DNA of 64,000 bases from Amoebophrya sp. A120 (lineage: Eukaryota; Sar; Dinophyceae; Syndiniales; Amoebophryaceae), in the NCBI GenBank assembly GCA_905178155.1, contig CAJINV010000004.1, positions 1,580,784 to 1,644,783 on the forward strand, in the 5' to 3' direction. The notes below the pieces were generated by a model that did no database searches, had not been told where the DNA came from, and was given only the letters and a program-made list of their open reading frames with translations. Below, piece after piece: positions 44,719 through 58,800 of the stretch. Numbering within the stretch: position 1 is the first letter of the stretch; each line of letters opens with the position of its first letter. A program made the translations under genes and the position numbers.

Positions 44719-46845
44719 GATGGAACGCATGAAGATCCTGGTGGAGAAGTTGGAACAACGCATATTAGAAGAAACCTGCGCCGTTGCCGGAGAATAGATG
44801 TAGTTCTCGACCCGGCGTGCGCGAACCTGCAATTTTGATGCATGAACGAAAGGTATTTTTGATTTTTTTGATGAATAAACATTTTTACAGCTGCTTGGGG
44901 ACGATCTTGATCTAGATGTACTTACTCAGGCTCACCAAGAAAGAGGATCGGTCCACTACTTCGCGCCGGATCGATCTTCTGTCTTCTGCTGTTGACCTTT
45001 TTGCCGCCTGAGATTTTTGTCCATGAGATGAATGACTGGCGTTCAGAAACGTCTTCTCGTCTCAGATTGAATGAACAATGACAAAATGACTAAATGAGCA
45101 CATTATTTGAAACCACTGGTGACGCATGACACCTAGGGTTACGTTTTCTCTGTTACAGCTTGCTTTACACTTGTTTCATCAATACATTTCGCGAATTATT
45201 CTACTTGATTTCAACGTTTGACTAAACCTGTTTTCCTTTTCTGATGATCACAATTTCTATAGATCTGTATCTTACAACTTGACGCCAGTTTCCGTCCTCA
45301 CTTGCAATTCTCTATTGTGTTGGTGACCTGCGGTAGGGGTGTAGGTAGTGTCAGCAGCACGACGATGAGGCGAAGACATCGAGTTATTGAAAGTATCACA
45401 CTGGTGATCGACGCTAGGGCTAGCTAGCGCTAACTTTATTGCCATTTTGACAGCTAATGTTGACGACTTTGAAACTAGTATGCTGTAAAATATTTCAAGC
45501 ACCACGAGTCGTCTCATGAGTATCTATGTATGTATTATTTATGTATAGAAGATTTACTGATTTAGAACGGTGAAAATGAAATTGAATATAGAAGAAGAAG
45601 CAAAGGGGAGAGAACAGCAGCAGCACGGAATTTTTTGCTTTGCCCAGAAACAAAAGTTTGAGGACAAATGGAAACAGATTTTGACGCCGGAAGCTACTAC
45701 TACGCGGAGCGGGACCCGGAAACCGGAAACCGGAAACGCAGCTGCACCAGGTGCAATTGCTTCCCGTCTGGCCGCTTGTTTTGTTGTAGCCGATAGCGTT
45801 TTCGACGATGTGTTCTATGACGAAGTCAGGAGGTTGACGAATGTAGGCCGGATCAGATGCAAGAACCACACACGTGAAGAGCCTTTTGTACTACTTATCG
45901 TCTAAATGTGGAGGACCTTGATGAAGTTCTTGGGTTCCTCTTTTTGTAGAAGCGATCTAAAGATCATCAATGTCAGTTATCCTCCTCGTGGAGTGCAGTT
46001 GATCTAGAAGATGGCTCAGCTCGATGCGATTGTATTCGCTTGTCATCTGTTGCGGTGACGGTTTGAATCGATCATTTCCACCGCTACATGATAGATTTAT
46101 TTGAACCAGTTTCCTTTCCACCGGTGCTGAAGATCCCCTTCCTGACATTGTTCAACGACCTAGCGCGGATCTTGCAGCGTTCTTTTTTTTCCGGTTTTCT
46201 CGTTCTCGATGAATGTCGCTGAGATTTTTTTTGTCGTGCTGAATGAATCAATTCTTGCTAAAATTTTTCGATCGTGTCCTCCGGGTCAGGTTCCGGTCGT
46301 GAAAATTTTTACATTGCAAGTGCAACGCAGTCCAGGTAGAGTTAGTTTTGGTATTCATTTTCATCGTCATTCCGTAAGCCTGTCGTTTTTTGCGTGTACT
46401 TTCTTACATTTTCACACACATTTTCACTTGACCTGGTCGTGTAGATCGAGCCGCGCAAGAACGTCCGTATGAATTCCGCTGCGTGCTGCTCGAGCCTGTG
46501 CACAGTTTGTATCTTGATATTTTTGCTGGACCTGCATATGTGTCTCCACTTAAACCTTACAACTTTGAGCTCGTGCATAAAATGAGAATCATCAACACAT
46601 AATGAGGGCTGTATCCGAGGCACAAGTATCTCCGAGTATTAGACGTACTTAATACGCTTTTTTCATCTGCGACGCTTTGTGTCGTCTCAGCGTCGATTCG
46701 TCTCGCGGCTCTGCGAATAAAGAAGAAGATCGAAGCGACTTTTGCGTCAACAAGAAGTGCTACGTCGATTTGGATTTTGCGGCTCCTGGTCTACGATTTC
46801 GCGGCTGGCCGGGGGCAATTTTGTCGAGAAATATATAAAAATAAA
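44719..46845. other. Intergenic, Cys-rich gene to giant gene
   Basis: 2.1 kb, AT-rich, no introners. An open frame at 45570-45905 (KQKFEDKWKQIL…) has no supporting signal, and I leave it uncalled. Confidence 0.45.
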
Positions 46846-49800
46846 ATGCTTCGCAAGGCGGGACGATCAAGATGTCGGCGACAAGCGGTGAAGAACAAAA
46901 ATATGCAGCGTCGGGGTGCTAGTGCTACTAGTGTCTTTGTCAACATTCTTATTGCAGCCTGTGCTGTAGTACTCCGAGCACGGTCAGCAGCACAGAACCT
47001 CGTCAAGGGGAAAATACTTCTGCGTGGTTCCCCTGCCGTGGTCAACTCCTCGTCTTCCACGGGCACAACCACATCACCAGCAGGAAACGAGAGCGATAGG
47101 CGTACACCTTCTACGAACAAGGCGAAGCTGCACATATCCTGGGCGACTCCGCTCGTGAGTGCAGCTTACGAGTCGTGTCCGTCGTGGTACAGTGACCATG
47201 TGCTGCTGGGACCACTTTTCCGTATCGTTGGAGACGACGAGGAGAGCAAGACAGCGAAGGGTCAAATCTCCAAAGGTGAGCCAGCACTTAGTCAGGACGA
47301 CGACGGCGGCTTTACCGATGAAGAAAGTTCCACTACAGGCACGAGCTCGGACGAGGATGACGAAACAATAGCGAGTCAGGAGGACGACGACGAGGAACGT
47401 CATGATGGTCTACAGGGTCTACATGAAGGACACGACGGTGAAGCACGACGGAGCGGGATCGTGCATCAAATCGCGCAGTGTGGTAGTAGTTCTTGTACAA
47501 CATCACACAATATCTTTAGTAACCCGGCCGGGATGGAGACTGTGACTGCATCGAGGGACGACGACGTCGACATGGATCATGGTGCTTCGCCTTCTATTTG
47601 CAGTCCAGAAAAGAAGATGAATTGTCCAAAATCCACCTCCCCGACAACGTACACCGGTTGTACTAGCCAGTCGTGTGCACGAATGTACTTCGGGAGTGCG
47701 ACTACGCTTAGTACTCCTTGGATGAAAAGCGAGTCCGGGCAGCACGACCAGCTGCATCATGCTACTAGTAGTACACCAGGCGGCCACCTGCTATCGCCAA
47801 GCGACCTGGAGCAGCCGGAAGGAGAGCTTTCGCCCATGGTTTTCTCTTCTTGCTTTCTTAATGGAAAAAATAGCGAGCAACTTTTGGACCAGGAGCTGGG
47901 TTGTCCTGCGCAGCTGAAGACCACGGGTGGGTGTAGAAGTAGTAGTTCATCTGCGTCGGCTGGAGCAGCAGGTCATTCCGAAGCACAAGCACTACGTAAA
48001 AGGACGAAGGCGAATTCTGATGACGCAGATGAGTCCTTGGTGTTAATACCAAGAGGAGGTGGCAGACCGGGAGTTGAAACATCAAAAGATGAGGATCATT
48101 ATACTACTTTGGCAAGGCGGCCGGGACGAGAGCGAGAGGGAGAACGAGTTCTGCTGCAGACATCGCGAGGTCGCGCACAGACGCCGTTTCGGCGACGGAC
48201 AAATAAACTAGAGAGTCGAAAAATACGAGATGAGACCTCTAGCACCTCATGCGCAGGAGGGGCTCCTTGGGCAGGGGATACAGCGGCAGCTTCAATTAGT
48301 GGTATTGAACTTCATTCTGCTTCTGCGCCAGCAGATGAAGAAGTACTTCTAAGACCGTCTCCCGAAGAGGTAGGGGCGCATCAGGTCGGTGTCCGTGCCG
48401 CAAAAAGCTGCTCCACTAGGCCGCCGCCCTCTTCTTCGCGTCGTGTGCGCAGCAGGGAGGGCCGAGGAACTCAGAACAGAACTGCTGGAGGGCGCGTGGG
48501 GCCGCCGAAGTTGCCAGGAGCAGCAGCAGCTGCGCCGACAGCTAAAACTGGTTTGTCACAGGAGCGGCCAACCGGAGACATGGTTTCACCCGTGGCGTCT
48601 GTAGCAGCCACCCACCAGCCGCGAGGAGGTGGAACACTTGCAGCTCCTGGGCAGCTTGCTTTATCAGAACCCCCAGGAAGTACATCTTCACCAAAGAAGT
48701 TTGCCAAGCCGTCGAGCCAGGCGAAGAAAAACTTTCGGGCGGCGGTGAAGAAGGCCGAACAGAAATCGCGCAAGAAACTGGCGTATCAAATGCAAAAATG
48801 TCTGGGTCTGGAAGAATGCAAGATTTGTCATGCGTATATCTCATGACCGATGATGCCTGTAATGCTTGACCTAGCATCGCAGACTTTTGGAAGGCTTCCT
48901 GAGGCACCTTCCGCATGAGAAATACCCTGTCAGTGTAGCAAATACTGTACCCCTCTTGCTGGTCATGCAATACAAATTTTTTTAGAATCCAAAGACAGCA
49001 TGACAGGTTGCAATCTTCCACACCCGGACACTTTTGCAGTTGATATGGCCAAGCAGCAGTCGGAGGACCTGGAACTCGAGCGCGCGCGGCGAACCAACAC
49101 CAAGAGACTGCGGCGGGCCTGTCGCATGGCGCTGGTGAGTTTCGCGTGTCTAGGCGCGGAGCCCTTCCTCTTGCCCCTCAGGTTCGACCCGAGTAAAACC
49201 GAGCAGCCAAGCAGCGACACGACGAGACCGACATCGGGCAGTAGTACTAGTACCGATAGCGCTCCTGCATCAGGAGTCGTGTCCTGGTTCAATGCCCTAG
49301 TATCTTCTGTGGTTCAACAACCTTTTTCATCATCACCCGGCAGCACCAGTTACTTCGGCCGGCCGGCTGATAGTGTCGTGTCCATGTGGACGCCTGACAT
49401 CGACGCCCTGCTGTGCACGCACCAGTTTTTGCGGGAGTGGTACGCGTATCAAATGCAAAAATGTCTGGGTCTGGAAGGATGCAACTTGTGATGCGCATTT
49501 CACAACACACAAAAATCTCTCATGCATAGGTAGCAAAAGCTGCCCACTTTCTGTCACCAAAATGGGGGATTTGTCATGCTGATTTGGCATTGCGGAAGCT
49601 TCTCGAAGCCTGTGATGCTAGAGCTTCCATGCCAGACCTTCTGTGTCATGCAAAAACAGCATGACTCTTCCAGACCCAGACACTTTTACATTTCATAACG
49701 CGCAGGATCCGAACGCGGTCCGGTTGTCTATCGCCGGCGCCGCGCCCTTGGGACGGATCTACTGCCGGACTGCCAACACAGCTAGCTCGCCAGAGGAGAA

Positions 49801-52800
49801 GCGGTCGCGGTTAAAGAACTTGCGGGCCGCGCTGAAAATGAGTGCGGCCAGGGGTGGAACAGAAGTGGGCGGCGGAGAGGAAGGCGCAACGGGGTCGTGG
49901 AACACGTTTTCCCGGGGGGAAATCCGTCCGCAACTCCAGCGCCGGAGACTGTTGGACCTGCCGGAAATGAGCTTGCTGCTTGCGAAAGAGGCGGACGTGC
50001 AGGCAGAAAAGAAGCGCTTGGTGGAGATTAGAAGGAAGAAGGAGCAGAACAAAGCGAGGTCGCTTCTCAAGGCGAAGCAGCAAGAACAAAACCTTCAAAA
50101 TGCTGGTCAAGAAGGAATAAAAGAAGGAACGGGTTGGATGAGCAGAGAGGATCTCAAAGCAACGGCAAAGTCCTCGTACGACATTCACCAACAGGAAAAA
50201 ATCAATAAGCGAGCCGCTGCCAGAGCAAATCGTGTAAGAACCGAAAAAGCGAAAAATTCCGCAGACGCTGCAGCGTCATCAACATCATCAACGAAGAGCA
50301 CGACGACCAAGTCTTCTGCCGGTGGGGGTTCATTTTCGTTTGCTGAATTTCTGGAAGACGAGAAGTTCCGCTACCCGGAGGACGCGTCTTTGTTCGGCAT
50401 GCACATCCCGAAATACGGACAAGTAGTCAACCCCGAAGTGGTCTCCGTCGGACTGCCGGTCATCGTGCGGTTCAAGCACGATGTCGACGAAAACTTGGAA
50501 GCCGTGGTATCAGAATGAAAAAACCCCCCTCCCCATATCAAAACGAAGTTTCTGATGCTGTGTTTGCGTACACAAATTGCCTTGCTGGCGAGGACTGCAG
50601 GCCCATATCAAGCCTGAGAAGACAGGTTTTGGCCTAGGCGCGTAGCATGACAGACTTCTACGCTGTAGGAACATAAGCATGACAAGCCGCCTGTAGGATG
50701 CGGCGGAGCCTGTGGAGTTGCCTTCATGCAACACAGAGACGACCTGTGGTCACAAATCAGCAACGCAAATCTTCGAGCACGTAGCTTGTCAATATGGGGA
50801 GGGGGGATTTTTCCTTTTGATATGTGGCCCACAACAAGGGCCGGGAGATCTCGCCGACCACCGTTCCGCCGGGCACTTACGTCTACTTGGATTGGATCCC
50901 GACCAGAGCCATACAGCCACTAGACGGAAACAGGAACAATGATCAGCACGACGAGCAGGGTCGTGATCCTCGCGGGGGAGGGAAAATGGAAAAGAACAGC
51001 ATTTTTCCCAAGAGGGTATCAACTCCACTGGGCGACGAGTCCGAATCCGCTGCCGCTGAATCAACACCGCGTGGTCGTTCATCAGGAATAAACGAGGCTG
51101 ATGCAGTAGAAGTCGACGATGACCACATGGGCGAGGAGGAGGACGCCGAGAATTCTTTTCCCGACGATCCCTATGAAGATTTGAAAGAGGAAGTGGCTTT
51201 AGCAGGTGCTGGCGCAAGAACATCTTTTCCCGCGGGGGAAGGAGGAAGCCCAGCACGGCCTGGGGCCCGCGGAGGGCGAGAAAATCGTCCTGGTGTTTCA
51301 GTAGAGAAAAGAGCAGGCGAGCTTGAGGCACTTGTTGGCGCGAGGCAGCGAACAAGAGATTTGGACGAGCATGAAGATGCGAGGGAACCTCCAATCGCAA
51401 CCGCATCATCAACTGCGGTACCAGCTTCCGGTGAAGATCATCCGTCAGTCGCCGAAATCTCGGCGGGGTTGAGGAGTCTGCAGCTGTTTGACTCGCACGA
51501 CATTGATAGTAGTTCGTCGAAGAACGAAACTTGCGGTCTGTTGGAAGATACCCAAAAGAGCGACGCGCGAAAGCACGTCGAGAAAGCTGCAGATGAAGAT
51601 GATGCGAACAAGAGTTATCTGAGGCAAAACGAAGACCACGACCACGGCACGGCTGCCGCTGGTGAGAAACTTTCTTCGCAAGATGCACGTAGAACTGCAA
51701 GAAATGGGCAACATCACCAAGGCCATAGTCCGTCTAGTGAATCTGTTCGGCAACACAACCAGGAAGTCCACCCCAGAACAAGAAGTCCCCCGCCGCGACC
51801 GCCCGTCGAGCGTTGCGTCTACTTGGACCAGCTGTGTCCGACCGACGGACCGCTCACGGAGACGTGCGTCAGAAACTTGTATCCCACAGAAAAAGACAGG
51901 CAGGTCAGATTTGTAATGCAAAAAAAGAAAGATACACAGAAGAACTTGTCTTGGGCGGCCCCATAGCATGCTGTTTAGGTAGGATGTACAATACAGATTT
52001 TTTGGTGTATTTATTTTTGCATTACAAATCTGACCTGCCTGCTTTTTTCTGTGTGATAACTTGGCCCAGTTGCTCACGGACACAGAGAACCCGGAAATAT
52101 CGAAAGTGACGATGCGGACGTTGACACAGCACAGTGGAGACGACGATGAAAAGAAAGACAAGCACGAAGAAGTAGATCCAGATCCTTCCTTCGTAATAGC
52201 GCAGATGAAAATCTCCATTGCCGACCCTGTCGTCGAGTCCATCGTCCAGCTTGCATCGGAGGCCTCGAAGCAGGCTTTAGCGGATGCGCTGCGCAGCGAG
52301 TACGGAGTGGAGGCGTGGAGGAACAAAAAATCGGATTACGGCTCCGTCTGCTTCCAACCCTCGGTGCTCCGGACCATTTTCAACGGGATCTCTTTTGCGC
52401 ATTGCACGCCGCGCCTGTCTCTGGCGAATGCTCTGCGGTATGCGCAGGTCACGGAAGTTCCGTTCAAAGTCGTGAAGGAGCGCGAGCGGCGGGTTTTTAC
52501 TTCGCCCGGTCGTGGGGACGAACAAAACGACAAAGTGAACAAAAATCATGCTGAAGAAGCAGGACGAGATAAAGAAAAAGAAAGACAAACAAAAGCGTTA
52601 CCCCCGTCCTCCGAGACCTTTCGCGTCTTGTTGCACAAGTTCGGCATCACTGACTACGGGTACGAGAAATGGAAGCGGGAGAAATTGGAAAATTTTTTTC
52701 GTAGAAGTAGTTCAACAGCAGAACAAATACATCCTCAACGGCCCGGCAAGAAGATGAACAGCGAGGAGAGTAGTAGAAACAGCCACAAGAACACGACAGA

Positions 52801-55800
52801 TGTTGAGCCTAGTAGACCACATGATCAAGGAGCACGACGAGCCGCCGGGCGAAGCAAGGCTGCGCCTGTTTCTTCATCTGCGATGCAGCAGGACGCCAAA
52901 AATACGAGGAAGAGGGAGCAGGAGCGAAAAGAAATGAATGACGTGGAGGCCGAATATCAACGCCGTCCCAACAGTGTGGAAGATGAACTACTGCAAGAAA
53001 GAGTAGAGTTGTCGTCTTTAGAGGACGCCGCCGCGCTGGGCCCGAGTGTGGTCCTGTACCCGGACTATTTGCAAAAACACATCGGGCCGTTGTGGGTGGA
53101 TGCGCTTACGGCCGACGGGGTAGAAGATGCAGATCAGAACAGGAGCCACTTCCTAGTGTTACGAGAGCAGCCAGTGGATTTCGCAGCAGGAGGCGATGAA
53201 CCTCCGCGCAGTAAAAATAAACCAAATAAAGCAAAAATCCACGTTGGGCCTGTGAAACCGACCGTGTACCATTTGCAAGACAGCGCGGTGCGCACCGACT
53301 ACGACGGCCTATCCCTGGCGAGCGAGACTTTGGTCATGTCCTCAGCTGGCGGCGGGACGAGGAGGATTGGTGCGTCTAGTAGTACATCTTCCCGTGCTAG
53401 TTCCTCATCTTCTCCTGCGGCACCTTCACGGCCGAGTACTCGCAGCCCGGTTGAAACTGCGATGAATTGGATAGCAGCCAAGACGCAGAAAGCTTTGGGG
53501 GATTTGGACCGCGCATTTTCCGAAAAGAATGGATTGGACCACTCGCGATTCAATTTATTCAAGGAGGAGAAAATGTCGAAAACGCCAGAAGCAGAAGTAC
53601 GCGACGACAAAGGCAGTATGGAAGTGGGATCAAATAAAGAAGTAGAGATGAGATTAAAGCAGCATCCGTACAACCTGCTGGAGCGCACGGGCCGTGGAAC
53701 TACTGCACATCATGATGCGAGTACTGGTGCAGGAGCGCATGGTCATGAGGGGCCAGCACGTAGCGAAAGCGAAAAAACCTCCTTCTATTCACGGCAGGAC
53801 CAGTTGTACCAGACTGCACCATCTCCAGAACAACAACAACAAGAAGAAGTAGACCTCCGGGCCGAGACTGAGGCGAGCAGCCGGCAGTTCGAGGGAGTGC
53901 TGGGGTTTCGCGAGGGGCTGCTGTCGGGTGCCGCGAAGGCGGTTGCGGTGGATGCGAGAAGAAAAGCGATGTACAAAAACAACTACGGCACCGGGAGGTC
54001 CTCTGGTGACGGTGAGTACGGGATCATGAGTTCTGACGCGAAAGCAGAAATAAAACGGGATGAAGAATATCAAAAACGAAACGCCACCTCCTCGACGACG
54101 ACCTCAAAAGCGCGGAAGGAAGATGGTAAGAACATGAACAATCTTAAAAACGGCGACAGCATCAAGAAGAAGAAAAGCGGCGTAGTTGTGCCACTCTCCG
54201 AGGCGGAGACCCAATTGCTCCGCGTACTGCTACTGCAAGAAGTAGAAGAGCAAAGATATGAGAATGACAACGCTGAAGGACCACGAGCAGGGGGTCCACC
54301 ACCTGCTGCAGCAACAGGGTCAAGTGGCAAGCAAAAAACGAAAGAAAGTGTGCGTCCTGCGTGGAAGCAAGACCTGGCCTACCGGTGGCGATTTGAAATG
54401 GAAGAGCGCATGTTTGTGTCCGACTTTTCGGAGGTCAGCGGCGGCGACGCCGTCTGGAGCTTCCTGGCCTTATCCTCAGTAAAAATGTCCCCACGCCAGA
54501 GTTGTCATGCAGATTTGCAACGACAGGGACATCTGTGATGCGCATACCCATGGTAGACATTTCCAATCGTGTTTTGGAATTTGTGATGCTGTGAACAGGA
54601 TAAGCAGATGGATCTGTGATGCGGCTGCACTTGCTAACTTGCACTACACTACGGAGCGCAACTTGTCATGCGTGACTCCCAAAACTCCTACGTTTGTGTT
54701 GCAAAATCCCCATCTCGACTACGGGGTTGGGACGTTTTTACATAGGATAGGCCTCGGTGGAGATTTACGCGAAGCTCGTCAGTGAGTCCCTTGCCATGCG
54801 CCGGGAACTGATGCGCACCGGGCGGATCAGGTCGACGTCCTTTTCGTCATCTTCTGCATCTTCATCGAGGCAAGAAGATGAAAAATCTTCCGAGAAGAAG
54901 AACATGAACAAGCAAGAAGTGCTGGATCACGACATGATTTTCGAGCAAGCCACGCAGTCCGTCCAACTGGCACAGGTATTCGCGGAGGTGCTGCAGAACC
55001 ATAACCACGCCGTCTGTCAGCGGGTGGGCCACACCAGTTTGCGAGTGGAGAACATCACCGCCGTGCCGGAAGTCCCTGTTGGAAGTGCAGCTGGTGGTGG
55101 TAAAAATGCTACGGACCGCAGGGAGACATCTTCGTCGGGCCGGGAAATGAATGCGAGAGGGAACAAGAATAAACCTGCAGCAGTCGAAGAAGAGGTGAAG
55201 AGCCGAAATGATCGTGACGAGGTTCATCTTAAAGATGCTGAAACCGGTTCCTCGGACAAGCCCCAGCTGGAGCAGCAGCAGCAGGAAAAGGAGCTGTATC
55301 ACGAGTGGCTTTCCGTGTGGACTGCCGAGGCGGTGGGGGCGAAGCTGTTTCTTATCAACGTCAACACAGGCGATGCGATTGACGCGGACACTGGGGAAGT
55401 CGTGAAAAACCAAGACTGTATGGCCGCGGAAACGAAGAAATTCCGGCGCGGCAAAACGCGGGCTGGCTTTGGTGCTTCTGCGGATGATGTTGAACTTGAA
55501 GTTGAAAGTAAAAGCATGGAAGTAGTCGACTTCGAAGCAGGACCACGAGAGGACCAAGAGCAACATCAGCAGGACCACGACCTTCATGATCAAAATTCCC
55601 AGCACGACAGCAACGACGATGACCACCAGAGAAAGTCTGCCCAAGATGAAGTAAAACAAGAGGAAGTCCTTTCGGATCTGTACTTTCGCATCAGTGGCAA
55701 CTCCTGCTTGGATACGCACTGGAAAGCGAGCAAAGCGGAAGCAGGGTACGTCCCGGGAGTGCGCCCCACTTTGCTCGAAAGACAGAAGCCGCACACCTTC

Positions 55801-58800
55801 ACCCCAACGGTGTCAAGCTTGTTCGACGACAGTACTAGCAGCGACAATATTAAACCTCCGAGAACTGTGGATTGCAAAAATGTCTGGGTCTGGAAGAATG
55901 CAACTTGTGATGCTGCATTTGGATTCCAAAAAAATTTGTATTGCATGAGTAGCAAAAGGAGTATAATTTTTGCTACAATGATAGGGCATTCGCATTTATT
56001 GTCATGCGGAATAGGCATCAAGTTCAAGATGCCCTCAAAAAATATGTTTATGTGATGCTAGGGCGTGCATCACAGACATCATGGCTCATGCAAGACGTGC
56101 ATCACAAGTTTCAGAATCTTCCAGACTCAGACATTTTTACAGTTGATAAGAACGAACACCTGGACGAGCAAGAAAGACGCGCGGGAGCAGCCGCTGCCTT
56201 GTACGAAAGAACCCATTCAGTGCAGTGTCGGAGAGTTATTCTGAGTAAAAACGTCCCCACCCCAGAGTTCTTGTCATGCAAATCTGCTTGTCAAAGAGGT
56301 TTCTAATGCGGAGCGCCATGAGAGGCATTTTCTAGTCGTGTTTTGGAATTTGTGATGCTATAATCAGCATGATATGCTAGATCTGTGATGCTGCTGAACT
56401 ACCTAAATATGATTACACTACGAGGACAAACTTGTCATGCGAAACAACCAAAGCTGGCTGATTTGTCTAGCAGATTTTCCATCTTGTTGATGACTCGGGT
56501 GTGGGGACGTTTTTCCTCAGAATAAGAGTTGAAATCTGTTTTGACCCGCTTGCAATTGGACGCCATGCACATGTTGGAAAACTCGGAAGCACTGCACCAT
56601 GCGGCCTCGAGCAACCCAGACCCATTGATGAAGCTGCTTGAAACGGCAGCAAGGGAGGGGGCTGGGCCGGGGACCTCGCCCTCTGCGGGCCAGAGTCAGA
56701 AGCCGTTCGCAAGTCTCAAGGCTGTGCAAGAGTATTCATAATTGATGACTCTTCATGCATAAAGATTTGCTTTAGCTTTTGATTTTGTTTTTGATGCACG
56801 CAAGGGATACATACTTTTCGAGGGCACCAGCTCGAATTTCGTTGATCAATTTCTACTAATTGGTCGTGCGCGACGTCGACGTTGTGTCTGATTTTGATAC
56901 TCAGGTACTGGCGTCACGTACTGTATTCTTCCCGTCTTTCCCACGAGCACGTGCAGAACCCAAAGAACACCGCCGAGCGACTCTTGATGGTAGACCGAGC
57001 GCACCCGCTGGTGCCCCGAGATTTGATCAACCAGCTGGCCTCGAGCATTTACGCCGCCGAGCAGCACCACGGACGAAACGTGGCGAGTCGGTTGTTTCGC
57101 ACGCACCTGCGGCCGCTGATCCAGCGGAACGGGCTGCACTACTTTCTGGCCATCAGCGGCAAAGACGTGGAGAACACGATGTATGTACCCATCGCAAATA
57201 CGTGGTCTGGGTCTGGAAAAATAAAGCCTGTCTTTTTTGGCTAGCATGAGCCTGGAAAATCTGTATTGCGTAAACCCTCTTCTGTCATGCAAAAATGCAG
57301 TAGTTTCTCATGCGCGCTCTGGATGAGAAGGCTCAATGATAAACACTCCAATACCACGACAATGTTCCAGGCCCGGACATATTTGCAATCCATACCCCCA
57401 CTGGCTGTATAACTACGTGAAGCGCCAGGACTACCAGCGGGAGCTCCGGGAGTTCACGTGGCTGCAAGGGGTGGAATCGGCTTACGCGGTGTGCAAGCTG
57501 TTTTTGGAAAAAACCTTCGGAACAAGCGCCACTGCTGTTGGAAGTTCGACTTTTGAGGTGCCGATGTACAACCCCCGCACCAGCAGTGATGAAGAAGCAA
57601 TATACCAGGCCGCCGTGGTGATCCACGAGCGATTTTCTAACATAGCAAATGAGGAGGGGCTCCTTTTCTTACAATCTCTTTTCGCGGAACTACATCAGGA
57701 CTTCGGAGATTTTTCGCAGCATAAAAAAAACCAGTTCGATAAAAAAACGTTTTACCATCTGCGAAAGGTGGACTCGAACTTACTCGTCCACCGCATGCAG
57801 AGCGTCGCGAAGCGCGAGATGGCGGTTATCAAAGTGAAAGAGCAGTTGGAGATGGAGCAACTGTTGAAAAAAAGTTCTTCTTCAGACATAGAAAAACTTA
57901 CTTCTCGAAATAAACAAGTAGAAGAAGAAGAAGTGCCAACTCTTGGCCAGCTGCACCTCGAGCAGCACTCCGAAGAGGGAGGACAAGCAGAAGAAAAAAC
58001 CGCGGACGTGACGAAAAAAAACCTCCCGATAGTTCTCCGCGAAGTCGAGTTGGCGCTGAAGGGCGCTGTGTCCGCGAGTTTCGCGCGCACCGTGCATCGG
58101 CAGATTCAGAACGACCGATTCAAATCTGAAGTGCACTTTGTGCAGTCTTTGGTATTGTCTCTGGTGCAGCAGTACCTCCGGTCAGTTTACAACACAGACA
58201 GGAGGACAAGAAAAATGAATACCCGTACTGGACCTGGACAAGACGATAGTGGCACAAGTAGAAGTGCCAGAAGTTCTTCGCCCCGCCCAGGTTTCGCCAC
58301 GTCGTTTCCCCAAGCTGCGTGGAAAGAAGGTCCACCAAATCAGCACATCCCCAAGAACATTAATGCGAGAGGGGGACGAGGACAAGCTATGTTGAGAGAC
58401 CTGAAACGATTCCTGCGCCCCTTCTGGCCGCGCATCACCGAGCGCTGGCGCGCACGTACCGGCTGCGATGAGCAGTGCGCTCAGGGGTTACAGAAGGCCG
58501 GCAGCGTCGCTGCGCACGTGCAGATCATGCGTCTGCTTCCGCACAGCTTGTCCTTTCTGCTGCGGGCGCTGTTGCTGCGCAGCAGGGATTGCGTGCAGGG
58601 AGGTTCTTTTTCATCTGGTTGGGCGACAGGAACGAAAAAGCGCAAAAAAAGGCAGGGGACCTGTCTAACGAACAACCTGCGTGAAGGTTCTGTGCACGAC
58701 AACAAGAAGTCCAATCGTCGTTCAACAGCTGGTGGACGACCTCGTGCGCTCCTAGACCCGGCCCGATTGGAACATATTCTGGTCGCAGCGTCGCGCCTGG

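Noticed and set aside
45570-45905. Possible small gene
   Set aside because: Has an ATG and 111 codons, but no domain, splice or neighbour support.
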